Source of the DNA: Candidatus Manganitrophus noduliformans
GTDB taxonomy: Bacteria > Nitrospirota > Nitrospiria > SBBL01 > Manganitrophaceae
Assembly (NCBI RefSeq): GCF_012184425.1
Contig: NZ_VTOW01000002.1
Location: forward strand, 682,001-746,000
DNA length: 64,000 nt
Direction: 5' to 3'
The notes under the pieces were generated by a model that searched no databases, was not told the origin of the DNA, and worked only from the letters and a program-made list of their open reading frames with translations. Position 1 is the first letter of the stretch. Each line of letters begins with the position of its first letter. Made by a program: the position numbers and the translations under genes. Shown here in pieces: positions 33,600 through 42,762 of this stretch.

Positions 33600-35396
33600 T
33601 TAATCCGCAAACGTGCTGTCCAACACCTCTTCGATCGTGGTCATTCCCTCTTTGACCTTCGATAAGCCGCTCATCCGAAGGGTTTTCATCCCAAGAGAGA
33701 TCGCCTTTTTTTTGAGCTCATCCGCGGAAGCCCCTTGGAGGATCAATTCTCTCAGTTCCTCTTTCACCGGCATTACTTCATAGAGCGCCACCCGCCCTTT
33801 GTAGCCTGTTTTGTTGCAAACATCACACCCCTTCCCCTTGTAAATCACCAAACCTTTCAGCTCTTCCTGTTTGAAACCGGCCTTCAGAAGCGCATCGGGA
33901 GGGAGACTATCGGGCTCCTTGCATTTGGCGCAGATTCTTCTGGCGAGCCGCTGCGCCAGGATGAGAACGACTGAGGAGGCGACCAGAAAAGGCTCAATCC
34001 CCATGTTGAGGAGACGATTGACCGTACCGGGGGCGTCATTGGTGTGAAGGGTCGATAAGACCAGATGGCCGGTGAGGGCCGCTTTGACGCCGATCTCGGC
34101 CGTCTCATAATCCCGGATCTCTCCGACCATGACGACATCGGGATCTTGCCGGAGAAACGATCGGAGGGCCGCCGCGAAATTCAGGCCGATTTCATCTTTC
34201 ATCTGAACCTGATTGATCCCCATCAGGTTATACTCCACCGGATCTTCCGCCGTCATGATATTGATTTCGGTGGTATTGATGGTGCTCAGGGCGGAATAGA
34301 GGGTGGTCGTCTTTCCGCTTCCGGTCGGCCCGGTCACCAACACCATTCCATACGGAGCGTTGATCGCCTCCGTAAAGTCTTTCAGCGCCCCCTCTTCGAA
34401 ACCGAGTTTGGTCAAATCGAGGGAAAGGTTTCCCTTATCGAGGATACGCATCACCACCTTCTCCCCGAAGAGGCAGGGAAGGGTGGAGACACGGAAATCG
34501 ACCTCTTTCTTCTTTCCGAGCTTCAGTTTGATCCGTCCGTCCTGGGGGAGCCGGCGCTCCGCGATATCGAGCTTCGACATGATCTTCAGACGGGAGACCA
34601 CGGCGTTCTTGATCTTGATCGGAAGATTCATGATCGTCTTCATCGAGCCGTCGATCCGGAACCGGACCCGAAAAACGGTTTCAAAAGGCTCCACATGAAT
34701 ATCGCTGGCGCCCACTTTGATCGCATTGACCAAGACGCCGTTGACCAGCTTGACGATAGGAGCATCGACATCTTTGATTCCCCCGTCATCCTGCTGCTCC
34801 TCGACAACATCGATGTTCTCCAGGGCGTCTCCCACCACGGTATCGAAGTCATCGACCGAGACCATGGCGTTGTCTTCATCCTGGCCTTGGAAACCACCCG
34901 TATCTTCTTCCGAGAGGGTATAGTCTTTGGCCTCGATCGTCATTGTCTTCTCGACGACGGCCAGGGCTCCCTTGCCGTAATACTTATTGATCAATTCGAC
35001 CACGGAAGACTCCGCGGCGATGATCGGCTCGACGTTGTAACCGGTCATGAACTTGATGTCATCTATCGCAAAGACATCGGAGGGATCGACCATCGCGAGG
35101 CTCAGCGTGGCTCCCATCCGCTTGATCGGAACAACCAGATATTTCTTCACCACTTCGGCCGGAACCAATTTGACCACCGCAGGGTCGATCTCTATCTTTG
35201 TAAGGTCCGCCGCCGGAACGCCATACTGTTGGCTTAAGAATTTCAACAGTTTGGCTTCATCGATAAATCCCAAGCGAACCAGAATGCTCCCGAGCCGCCC
35301 CCCCTCTTTCTTCTGGACCAGCAACGCCTTTTGGAGCTGCTCATCGTTAATCAACTGCGCATTCACGATGAGCTTTCCAAGTTTTTCCGAAACCAA
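33600..35396 (-). CDS. pilB: Type IV pilus extension ATPase PilB
   Basis: 598 residues from a TTG at 35396 (MVSEKLGKLIVNAQLI) with GAGGGG nine bases upstream; the frame stays open to 35540, but that stretch has no PilB-like sequence. N-terminal MshEN-type domain (about 1-140) that may bind c-di-GMP: LGKLIVNAQLINDEQLQKAL and GVPAADL. ATPase core: Walker A GPTGSGKTTT (K362), EDPVEYNLMGINQVQ, RQDPDVVMVGEIRD, and a tetracysteine zinc site (CAKC ... CDVC). Confidence 0.94.
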   Translation of the reverse strand: MVSEKLGKLIVNAQLINDEQLQKALLVQKKEGGRLGSILVRLGFIDEAKLLKFLSQQYGVPAADLTKIEIDPAVVKLVPAEVVKKYLVVPIKRMGATLSLAMVDPSDVFAIDDIKFMTGYNVEPIIAAESSVVELINKYYGKGALAVVEKTMTIEAKDYTLSEEDTGGFQGQDEDNAMVSVDDFDTVVGDALENIDVVEEQQDDGGIKDVDAPIVKLVNGVLVNAIKVGASDIHVEPFETVFRVRFRIDGSMKTIMNLPIKIKNAVVSRLKIMSKLDIAERRLPQDGRIKLKLGKKKEVDFRVSTLPCLFGEKVVMRILDKGNLSLDLTKLGFEEGALKDFTEAINAPYGMVLVTGPTGSGKTTTLYSALSTINTTEINIMTAEDPVEYNLMGINQVQMKDEIGLNFAAALRSFLRQDPDVVMVGEIRDYETAEIGVKAALTGHLVLSTLHTNDAPGTVNRLLNMGIEPFLVASSVVLILAQRLARRICAKCKEPDSLPPDALLKAGFKQEELKGLVIYKGKGCDVCNKTGYKGRVALYEVMPVKEELRELILQGASADELKKKAISLGMKTLRMSGLSKVKEGMTTIEEVLDSTFAD

Positions 35397-35615
35397 AGGA
35401 ACCCCTCGATATGAACAGATAACCTGGGATCGGTCCGACCGAACGAAGGAATGACGAGAGCCGACCGGCGAACCACGCTTCCGACATGAAAACCACAAAA
35501 ATACTGAGAAAAGTCTATCCCAAGTTACAATTTCTGTCAACGAAACGGGGGATGAGACAAAAAATGGCGCCTACCGATCCGGGATCGGTTTTATTCTCTC
35601 TTCTTTTTCGAAAAA

Positions 35616-36503
35616 TCAATGTAGAAGAGGACCGAGAGAAAGCGCCTCTTGAAGGGCTTGCCTCATCTTGGAGAGGGGCGCTTTTTGCTTCGTCCAGATT
35701 TCAAAGGCGAGGGCCCCTTGATGAAGGAGCATCCCGAGACCCGGAACGACCGTCGCGCCCGCCTCTTTCGCCGCGGCGAGGAGCGGGGTCTCTTCAGGAC
35801 GATAGATCAGGTCGGCGACCGACCAACGGGGATCGAGCAGATGGGGCGGAAAGGGGGAGGGATCTCCTTGCTTCATTCCAAGGGGGGTGGTATTCACCAA
35901 GAGGGTCGGCCGATCCGAATCGGCCGGAAAACCGGGGCCGAAATCGACCCCGACGAGGGATGTCTTCAAACGCGGCGCGACGGCGGTTACTCGATCGGCC
36001 AGCGCTTTCCCGCGCGACGCCGTCCGCGCCGCGATCACCATTTCCGCAATCGGCTCTTGCGCCAACGCCACCGCAACCCCCTTCGCCGCCCCTCCGGCCC
36101 CCAGAAGAATCACCCGCTTTCCAGAGAGATCGACATTTCTTTCTTGAAGGGATTCGAGAAAGCCACGCCCGTCGGTATTGCGGCCGATCAGCCGGCCCGA
36201 GGCGACTTCGATCGTGTTGACCGCGCCGATTTTCCCGGCCTCTTCGTCGATCTCGTCGAGAAAAGGGAAGATCGTCTCCTTATGGGGAAGGGTGACATTC
36301 ACTCCGAGAATCCCCAGCGGGAGGATCCCCCTGACCGCCCCTTCCAACCGGTCGGGATGGACCTCGAAGGGGACATAGCGATAGGGAAGACCGAGGGCGT
36401 CGAAAGCCGCGTTGTGCATCAGTGGGGAAAGGGTATGGGTAATCGGGTGCCCGAAGATTCCAAAGATTTTCGTCTGGCCGGTGATCGGTTTCAAATCAGT
36501 CAT
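35616..36503 (-). CDS. aroE: Shikimate dehydrogenase
   Basis: 295 residues from MTDLKPITGQTKIFGIFGHP (ATG 36503; ATG 36536 is also open). Reduces 3-dehydroshikimate with NADPH. Substrate site HTLSPLMHNAAF; catalytic Lys in NVTLPHKET; Asp in IGRNTDGRGF; nucleotide loop LLGAGGAAKG with basic ART cluster; C-terminal GLGMLLHQGALAFEIWT. No strong ribosome-binding site at either start. Confidence 0.95.
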   Translation of the reverse strand: MTDLKPITGQTKIFGIFGHPITHTLSPLMHNAAFDALGLPYRYVPFEVHPDRLEGAVRGILPLGILGVNVTLPHKETIFPFLDEIDEEAGKIGAVNTIEVASGRLIGRNTDGRGFLESLQERNVDLSGKRVILLGAGGAAKGVAVALAQEPIAEMVIAARTASRGKALADRVTAVAPRLKTSLVGVDFGPGFPADSDRPTLLVNTTPLGMKQGDPSPFPPHLLDPRWSVADLIYRPEETPLLAAAKEAGATVVPGLGMLLHQGALAFEIWTKQKAPLSKMRQALQEALSLGPLLH

Positions 36504-36562
36504 CGGATCGGGTGGCCGCTTCTTTATCGAGGCCATGAGTGGGACGGTTTTTTCGAAAACCG

Positions 36563-37918
36563 TTATCGGTACTGGGAGACCGGAATATTTTGGAGAAACC
36601 CCATCAGCCCTTCGGCATCGGCGGAGACGACCTGAACGGAGAGATCCAATTCCTTTTCAAGATCTTGCGGCGTCATCCCATCCAAGAAGAGGTTTCGCTC
36701 CTCGTTCAGGGCCACCGACGGGAGCAGAAGGATCCGGTTTCCGAATCGATCCGAGGTCCGCTGTCGGACCGCTCTGATGATATCCCTGCCGGACATGAGC
36801 CCGGCCACCGTCACCGAGTCGCCGAAGAAATCGTTGACGACGGTCACCACCTCCATCTCCGCGCCACGGATTCGAACCCGTTTCAGGCATGACGTTAAAA
36901 AAGGAGAAAAGGAGGTCCCCGTCGCCATGAGAATTTGGGCCGGCTCGGAGATCTTTTTCGGTAAAAAAGGAAGCATCCCTTCGAAGTCGCTCAGGAAAAG
37001 GGGGACAATTCCGACCCCGTTTCCCTGCTGGGGGAGATCGGCATATTCTTCCAAGGGAGGGAACGGAAGGCCCGCCTTGGTATACCATTCGTCCGCCAGG
37101 AAGACGAACGGATAGCCGATCTCCTTCCGGAACCGCCTCTGCCACGGCTTGATCCACTCGATCATCTCGCGCGCCCCCTCGACGCTCACCTCCCGAAGCG
37201 CTTGAAGTCCCTGCCGATGCCGGGTCAGGCCGATCGGGACGACTGCCAGCGATCCGACCGAGGGGTAGAACTTCACCAGATCCTCGATGCTTTTAACCAG
37301 ATAGTCGCCGTCGTTAATGCCCGGACAGAGAACGATCTGCGTGTGAAGGACAATTCCATGTTCGGTCATCTCGCGTATTTCGGCCAGGATATCGCGCGCG
37401 CGCGGATTGACCAGCATCAAGCGGCGCAGCTCCAGGTCGGTGGTATGGACCGAAATATAAAGGGGGCTCATCTTCTGCTCGAAGATCCGCTCTTTGTCTT
37501 TCCGGGTCAAATTCGTCAGGGTGATGTAGTTGCCGAAGAGGAAAGAAAACCGGTAATCTTCATCGCGGATATAGAGGGTATCCCGCTGTCCTTCCGGCAT
37601 TTGATCGACAAAACAGAAGAAGCATTTGTTCGGACAGCTTCGGATCTTCATCTCCGGGAAGTCGATTCCGAGCGCTTCATCGAGATCTTTTTCGACTTCG
37701 ACCTCCCACACTTCGCCGTTCGGCTTCGCCAGCTCCAGGAGGAGTTCTTCTTCTCCTTCCACAAAACGGTAGTCGAGGACATCCTTCATCTCTCTACCGT
37801 TCATGCTGATCAACCGATCGCCGGCCTCCACCCCGACCGCTTCCGCAATGCTGCCGGGCTCGACCTTCTCAATCGTCAATCCCGCATTTTTTGAAAGACG
37901 GACCCCTTTTTGTTCCAC
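36563..37918 (-). CDS. PDZ - radical SAM - DUF512 protein
   Basis: 451 residues. N-terminal PDZ-like domain (about 8-75: VEPGSIAEAVGVEAGDRLIS). Radical SAM [4Fe-4S] motif CPNKCFFC (C95, C99, C102). DUF512 C-terminal domain with GVGIVPLFLSDFE and VVNDFFGDSVTVAGLM. Members are widespread in anaerobes and Firmicutes next to der; their reaction is not established. GTG start at 37918 after AAGGAAGGTGG. Promoter at 37976-38005. Confidence 0.9.
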   Translation of the reverse strand: MEQKGVRLSKNAGLTIEKVEPGSIAEAVGVEAGDRLISMNGREMKDVLDYRFVEGEEELLLELAKPNGEVWEVEVEKDLDEALGIDFPEMKIRSCPNKCFFCFVDQMPEGQRDTLYIRDEDYRFSFLFGNYITLTNLTRKDKERIFEQKMSPLYISVHTTDLELRRLMLVNPRARDILAEIREMTEHGIVLHTQIVLCPGINDGDYLVKSIEDLVKFYPSVGSLAVVPIGLTRHRQGLQALREVSVEGAREMIEWIKPWQRRFRKEIGYPFVFLADEWYTKAGLPFPPLEEYADLPQQGNGVGIVPLFLSDFEGMLPFLPKKISEPAQILMATGTSFSPFLTSCLKRVRIRGAEMEVVTVVNDFFGDSVTVAGLMSGRDIIRAVRQRTSDRFGNRILLLPSVALNEERNLFLDGMTPQDLEKELDLSVQVVSADAEGLMGFLQNIPVSQYR

Positions 37919-37975
37919 AAACCACCTTCCTTCAGGTTACTTGCAGAAGGGAAAACCTTCCGCAACGAAGGGTTG

Positions 37976-38005
37976 ATTATAGTAGTCGGTGGGTCTGAAT
38001 GTCAA
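37976..38005 (-). promoter_or_regulatory. Sigma-70 promoter for the radical SAM gene
   Basis: Minus strand TTGACA (38005-38000), 18-bp spacer, TATAAT (37981-37976): both hexamers match consensus fully. About 58 bp before the GTG start. Confidence 0.75.
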
Positions 38006-38215
38006 ATAGGGAGTTTTCAACACCTCGGGTGGAAAGATTGTGGATAAGCGCCTCTCAATCACGACGAAAGGCCGATCTCTCTTGGCGAGAGAGCAGTTTG
38101 CCTAAATAGGAGGCAGGCCGCGGCACGGGAAATGAATTGGGAAACGAATCATATCGTTTCCATCATCCGACCGATCTCCTCTTCAAAATAAAAAATAAAC
38201 TTTGATAAAAAAACC

Positions 38216-38244
38216 TTGCCCGATGAGATTCAATTCGTTATAAT
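38216..38244 (+). promoter_or_regulatory. Sigma-70 promoter for the 38287 gene
   Basis: TTGCCC (38216-38221), 17-bp spacer, TATAAT (38239-38244), about 43 bp before the ATG. The rest of the 368-bp gap 37919-38286 holds the divergent promoter and a weak CTCTC/GAGAG hairpin near 38080; nothing else seen. Confidence 0.7.
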
Positions 38245-38286
38245 CGGCTCGCCTTCGTTCATGGAAAAATTGGGAGAAATTTTCAA

Positions 38287-38568
38287 ATGGTCTTTGAGAT
38301 CCATCATATTGAAGGGTTCGATCCGACCGGAAGGATGTTCAGCCGCAACGTTCGGGTCAACGTCGGCGAAAACGGCTACACCGGCCACTGCAGCTACGAA
38401 GGTTTGACGGTCCAGACGAGCGAATATCCGACGGTCGAAGAGGTTTTAAGCGATCTCGCCAAGAAACTTCAAAAAAAAGGATTCACAGAGTTGAGGACGC
38501 GGGTCAACTTCAGAGAAGATCGCTACCTCGCCGAGAGAGAGCCCTGGGTTTATTACAAAGCGTCGTAA
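38287..38568 (+). CDS. Conserved-looking small hypothetical protein
   Basis: 93 residues, not recognised. Mixed alpha/beta: a beta-rich first half (MVFEIHHIEGFDPTGRMF, NVRVNVGENGYTGHC) and a helix (TVEEVLSDLAKKLQKKGF) followed by LRTRVNFREDRYL. Ends with an aromatic WVYYK. A good promoter, GGGAG ribosome-binding site and codon use like its neighbours make it a real gene. Cytoplasmic. Confidence 0.75.
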   Translation: MVFEIHHIEGFDPTGRMFSRNVRVNVGENGYTGHCSYEGLTVQTSEYPTVEEVLSDLAKKLQKKGFTELRTRVNFREDRYLAEREPWVYYKAS

Positions 38569-38683
38569 CGCCCTGATTCAACACCGCCCAAGGACATTCT
38601 TTTTATTTTTTCCGCCTGCTGCCTACCCCCTCCTGTGTTTTGACTCTAGAAATCCGTTGTGTTAGGATGTCGCCGGTTTTGAG

Positions 38684-39865
38684 ATGAAGTCACATTCCTA
38701 CAAAAAAACGTTCCTGTTTGTTCTCTTTGCCGCCCTGGTTATGTGGGGGCTCGGCCAGTGGATCACCCTCCCCTCGTCGGCCCGGCAGACCGAGCCGAGA
38801 GAAATCAACCCCGACACGCTGAAAAAGACCAAGCTGGATGAGGCGAAGCGACAGTTTCGCCTCTCTGCGCGACAGAAGAAAGACCCTGATTCTCCGCTCC
38901 CCTCGCTTCTGACCCTGTACGATGATAACCAGTTCCAAGCCGTCTCGGATCAAATTGTCGGCCTCTCGGACGATCAGAAAAATGCCCCCCTCCATCTCCT
39001 GCACGGCAACGCCCTGGCCTTCCTCGGCAAACATGAAGAAGCGGCGGGGGCCTATCAGGAGGCCTATCGTCGGGCCGAGACCCTTCAAGAACAGGCCGCC
39101 GCGTTGGCGAATTTCGGGCTACTCTACTCGACAAAGCGGGTCTGGAAAGAGGGAATCGTCTGGACCGAGCGGGCGCTGGCGATCGACCGCCAGACCGGCG
39201 ACCGGCAGGCTGAAGGAGCCGATCTCGCCCTTCTGGGAACCCTTTATTATCAAGCGGGAGACACCGCGAAGGGATCGGAAGCGCACATGGAAGCGTTGAA
39301 GATCGCCGAGGCGATCTCCGATCGGCGGCTGATGGCGCGCCAGCTTGCGTCGATCGGCAATCTCCACTACCTCGATCGGTCCTACGAGACGGCCCTCGAT
39401 TATCAACAAAAGGCGCTGAAGCTTTATCGGGAGTTGGGAAACCCGATCGGGGAGGCGGTCTCCCTCACCAGCCTCAGCTTCATCTATAAAGACCGAAAAG
39501 ATTTCGCGAAGGCGCTCTCGTTCCAATCCGACGCCCTCGCCATCCATCAGGCGGGAGACGATCTCTCTTCCCAGTCAAATGCTCACATCAATTTCGCGCT
39601 GATTTATCAGGATCAGGGAGAATTGGAGAAAGCGATCGGATCGGCGGAGAAGGCGCTGAAGATCCGGGAGGAGATGAATGATCTCCCCGGAATGGCGAAT
39701 GTCGAAGGAACGATCGGAACGATCCACCAGAGCTTCGGCAACCTTCCCCAGGCGATTCAGCACCTTGAAAAATCAAAGGAGCTTTTCCAAAGGGGAGGCG
39801 CCTCTCAGCAAATCCATATCGTCGATCAACGGATTCAGATCCTGCGCGATCAGATGCAGAACTAG
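38684..39865 (+). CDS. Exported/membrane-anchored TPR protein
   Basis: 393 residues. Uncleaved or cleaved N-terminal hydrophobic segment (FLFVLFAALVMWGLGQWI). At least seven TPR units (about 75-370), several of the Rapsyn/LGN-like 40-residue type (AISDRRLMARQLASIGNLHY; YKDRKDFAKALSFQSDALAI; LPGMANVEGTIGTIHQSFG). Likely a periplasmic protein-protein scaffold. Partner unknown. It converges on the next operon with a 37-bp gap. Confidence 0.85.
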   Translation: MKSHSYKKTFLFVLFAALVMWGLGQWITLPSSARQTEPREINPDTLKKTKLDEAKRQFRLSARQKKDPDSPLPSLLTLYDDNQFQAVSDQIVGLSDDQKNAPLHLLHGNALAFLGKHEEAAGAYQEAYRRAETLQEQAAALANFGLLYSTKRVWKEGIVWTERALAIDRQTGDRQAEGADLALLGTLYYQAGDTAKGSEAHMEALKIAEAISDRRLMARQLASIGNLHYLDRSYETALDYQQKALKLYRELGNPIGEAVSLTSLSFIYKDRKDFAKALSFQSDALAIHQAGDDLSSQSNAHINFALIYQDQGELEKAIGSAEKALKIREEMNDLPGMANVEGTIGTIHQSFGNLPQAIQHLEKSKELFQRGGASQQIHIVDQRIQILRDQMQN

Positions 39866-39902
39866 CCCTCCGAATCGCGCGCAAGGCCCCTTCCGAATCT
39901 CT

Positions 39903-40499
39903 CTACAAAACCAAAATCCCCAAAACTGCCGTCACCGACACCACCGTCAAGATCCCTCCCCCCATGACAAAGAGGCCGCCGACTTTGAAGTAGTCGCGGC
40001 GGCGGAGCCATTCTCCCATCCCGATGGCGGCAAAGCCGATCAATGCCGGGATTCCGAAAAAAGTCAGAAGGTCCCGGTAGCCCGGCTTCAAGTAGATCGG
40101 AAGGGTTCCATAAAATGGCTTCGCCTCTTTATCTTCCGCTTTGATGACGACGTCATATTGGGTCATCTGCTCGGTGAAGCTGGGAGGACCGCTCTTCGGG
40201 ATCAGGGTGACGTGGACCGGCGCCGCTTCATCGGGAGGCAGATCGATATTCCGGGGATCGACCCTCGCAATCCATCCCTGCGGCTTTCGCTCGATGCTGA
40301 GGGTATAAAAGTTCGTTTCCTTTCCAGGATTGGAAATGACGATATCGACGACCCGCCGCTCCCCCGATTCGAGAAAGCGGGGGGAGGGAATCCGGGAGAA
40401 GATGTCGGCCGATTGCGGCTCCGGCGGCGCATCTTGGGCAAGACCCACGCTGAAGAAGAAGAGCAAGGCGAAAGCGATCGAGCGGATTAAGAGACCCAC
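39903..40499 (-). CDS. Exported NEW3-like Ig-fold membrane protein
   Basis: 198 residues from GTG 40499, overlapping the previous gene by 13 bp. Signal peptide (IAFALLFFFSVGLAQD). One Ig-like domain (about 40-140: RRVVDIVISNPGKETNFYTLSIERKPQGW, LPPDEAAPVHVTLIP) of the NEW3/CARDB kind found beside carbohydrate-active and surface proteins. Two C-terminal membrane helices. Last gene of a four-gene overlapping operon with a glycosyltransferase. The longer open frame to 41096 is a shadow. Confidence 0.75.
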   Translation of the reverse strand: MGLLIRSIAFALLFFFSVGLAQDAPPEPQSADIFSRIPSPRFLESGERRVVDIVISNPGKETNFYTLSIERKPQGWIARVDPRNIDLPPDEAAPVHVTLIPKSGPPSFTEQMTQYDVVIKAEDKEAKPFYGTLPIYLKPGYRDLLTFFGIPALIGFAAIGMGEWLRRRDYFKVGGLFVMGGGILTVVSVTAVLGILVL

Positions 40500-41023
40500 A
40501 TCCGTTCCCCCGCCAAGTAGGCCTTGATCTGATCGGAATGCCCCACCAGGCCGGCGAGCAGGCCGAGCGCAACCAGCAGGACCAGCGGCATCCAGGGAAC
40601 GAGGACCGGCAGCCCCTTTGGGGGAAGGAGCCAGACGCCGTAATTGAGCCACCAGGCCATCTGTGAGCGGGTATCGAAGAGATAATGCGTTGCGAACATG
40701 AAGGTGAGCAGGCGCGCCTCCTTCTCCCCATATCGGCGGAAGAGGAGAGGAGACAGGATAAAGATCGGCGTATGGAAGAAACTCCGGTATTGCGCCCAGA
40801 TCACATGATCGATGTCGGGAATCAGGGTCGTGAAGATCCGGAGGAAAATCATCGGAGAGAACCCCTCCAGGACGATCAAGACAAAAAAGGCGAGGACGAG
40901 GTGGGTGGTCGCTTCCAGGAAAAGATAAAGATGCCAGTGGCTGACCCAGAGGGGCTGCCCGTATTTCTCGAAGAGGAGATAAAAAAGTATAATTCCCGAC
41001 ATCGGCAAGATAAAGCGCCTCAT
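40487..41023 (-). CDS. YdjM/DUF457-like membrane metal-dependent hydrolase
   Basis: 178 residues with four or five membrane segments. The conserved polar residues of the YdjM-type membrane hydrolase family are present: TTHLVLAFF, LIPDIDHVIW (PDxDH), SFFHTPIF and FATHYLFD. Substrate unknown; homologues often act on lipids or are DNA-damage induced. ATGA overlap with the glycosyltransferase gene upstream. Confidence 0.75.
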   Translation of the reverse strand: MRRFILPMSGIILFYLLFEKYGQPLWVSHWHLYLFLEATTHLVLAFFVLIVLEGFSPMIFLRIFTTLIPDIDHVIWAQYRSFFHTPIFILSPLLFRRYGEKEARLLTFMFATHYLFDTRSQMAWWLNYGVWLLPPKGLPVLVPWMPLVLLVALGLLAGLVGHSDQIKAYLAGERMWVS

Positions 41024-42762
41024 CCGACCTCCTCCCGCTTCTCCGGAACTTCCGCCAATCCCGCGACGGGGCCGAGTTCCGGACTCCCGGACGCAACGTC
41101 CCCTTCCTTTCTTTTCTTATCGGTCACCCAAAAGGTGAGATAACGCCCCAGCATCAAGCGGGTCTGCGCATCGACCGCGGGCAATCCGACCAGGAAAATA
41201 TAAGAGAGGGGGACCAATGCCCACTGCAATGTCATCGAAACGGTCCGCCATCGGCCGTAGCGCGCGGGGCGCGGGGGAAGGAGCGCATGACAGAGAAAGA
41301 CCGAGAGGAACACGCCGACCAGCGCCATCGATAAGATCGACCGGGTGGTCGCGGTAAAATTATAAGCGAGCACCGTCTGATAAAATTCTCTCCCGCCGAC
41401 CAACAGGGGAAGGCTCCCGAAGACCGGAATGACAAAAGGGGCGCTCCCCCAGCTGTAATTCCCCTCGAGCATTCGGAAGACATGCTTAATTTTCTTTCGA
41501 AGCGGAATGGCCCGATCGATTAAGAACCCCCGCATCATCAAGGGGAACTTCTCGATCCCCCAGGCCCACCGCCGCATCTGTTTATATTGATTAATCAGCG
41601 TCCGCCAGTAACTCTCCGCCAGGTTCGCATCCATCGAAACGGGAACATAAAGCGGGATCGTCTCATACTGTCCCCCATAATACAAGTAGCAGGAGTAGAA
41701 AATCACCGAGTCGTCCGAAATGACATCGACCGGCCAATACCCGACCTCCACCAACGCCTTGAACGACATCGCGTGGCTGGAGAAGGTGATGAGGAGATCG
41801 GGCCGGATGCTCTGCACCATGTGCCAGAAGGTGGTGCTGTTGGCGACCACCCGCGCGAACGACGGCGCATCCCAGATATTGTTATGATACATCGGAAGCG
41901 GCTGGTAGCTTCGCCGGGTCCGCTGCGGGTGGATGATGTAGTTGTAAGTGAGGCAGCCGAAGTACTGCCGATCGACGCAGGTATCGGCGTCGAAGGCGGA
42001 AAGGATCACCCGGTCATAAGGAATGTTCTCCCGGTCCAGGTATTGCTTGGCCTGGCGGGCCGCCCAGGCCATGTTCGCCCCTTTGACGCGCGCCTCGCCC
42101 GGAATCCCGTCGGGATGAAAGGTCGTTAAGAAGGCGCCGAAGGAAGATCCAAACTCCTGCCGAAGGGCCTTCGCCTTCCGGTAGGCCGGAATCCCCTCTC
42201 GCTCCTCGAAGGCGAGCACCACGATCATCCGCTCATTCGGATAGTCGGCCTGCAAGAGGGCCCTCAATGAAGAACGAAGGATTTCGAGCCCTTCCTGATA
42301 AGTCGGGAAGATCACCAGATGGCGGATTGTCGTCCAATCCCAGACGTCGACCTTTTCCGTTTCGATTCGCCGGATTTCCTGCAGATGAAGACGCAGGCTC
42401 TGAAGCCTCCGCTTTGGAGCCCCTTCTCTTTCGGCGCGCGCCGTCTCCTCCTCGATCTCCCGGCGATAGGCCGGAATTTCCCCCGACGCTTTTTCGCATC
42501 GCCTCCGCCAATCAGTCCCCCACTCCATCCGCACCCGCCGGTAAGCGAGGAGCATGAAGATGGAAAAATAGGTCACGCGGATCAGCCAATAAAGGTCGTA
42601 AGCGATGATGAAGATCGCGACGGCGACCGGTTGAAAGAAGGAGAAAATAAAAAGGCCGAGAAAGGTCGACCAGAGGAGAAGGCCGGGAACGATCTCAAAG
42701 GCGCGCTGCAGGAGCGCATCCCTTCGGTGGGACGTGCGGGGAGAAGGAAGAAAAACACCCAT
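41020..42762 (-). CDS. Membrane glycosyltransferase, family 2-like
   Basis: 580 residues. Two N-terminal membrane segments (about 25-75), a charged coiled-coil insert (about 85-135: EIPAYRREIEEETARAEREG), the GT2-like domain (about 145-400: LVIFPTYQEGLEILRSSLRALL, LSAFDADTCVD, VISDDSVIF, QYKQMRRWAWG with QxxRW-like QMRRW), and four C-terminal membrane segments. Product unknown. Start ATG overlaps the TAA of the previous gene (TAATG). Confidence 0.85.
   Translation of the reverse strand: MGVFLPSPRTSHRRDALLQRAFEIVPGLLLWSTFLGLFIFSFFQPVAVAIFIIAYDLYWLIRVTYFSIFMLLAYRRVRMEWGTDWRRRCEKASGEIPAYRREIEEETARAEREGAPKRRLQSLRLHLQEIRRIETEKVDVWDWTTIRHLVIFPTYQEGLEILRSSLRALLQADYPNERMIVVLAFEEREGIPAYRKAKALRQEFGSSFGAFLTTFHPDGIPGEARVKGANMAWAARQAKQYLDRENIPYDRVILSAFDADTCVDRQYFGCLTYNYIIHPQRTRRSYQPLPMYHNNIWDAPSFARVVANSTTFWHMVQSIRPDLLITFSSHAMSFKALVEVGYWPVDVISDDSVIFYSCYLYYGGQYETIPLYVPVSMDANLAESYWRTLINQYKQMRRWAWGIEKFPLMMRGFLIDRAIPLRKKIKHVFRMLEGNYSWGSAPFVIPVFGSLPLLVGGREFYQTVLAYNFTATTRSILSMALVGVFLSVFLCHALLPPRPARYGRWRTVSMTLQWALVPLSYIFLVGLPAVDAQTRLMLGRYLTFWVTDKKRKEGDVASGSPELGPVAGLAEVPEKREEVG

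Noticed and set aside
40500-41096. Long N-terminal extension of the NEW3-like protein
   Set aside because: It is a shadow of the YdjM-like gene on the same strand in another frame, with low-complexity composition.
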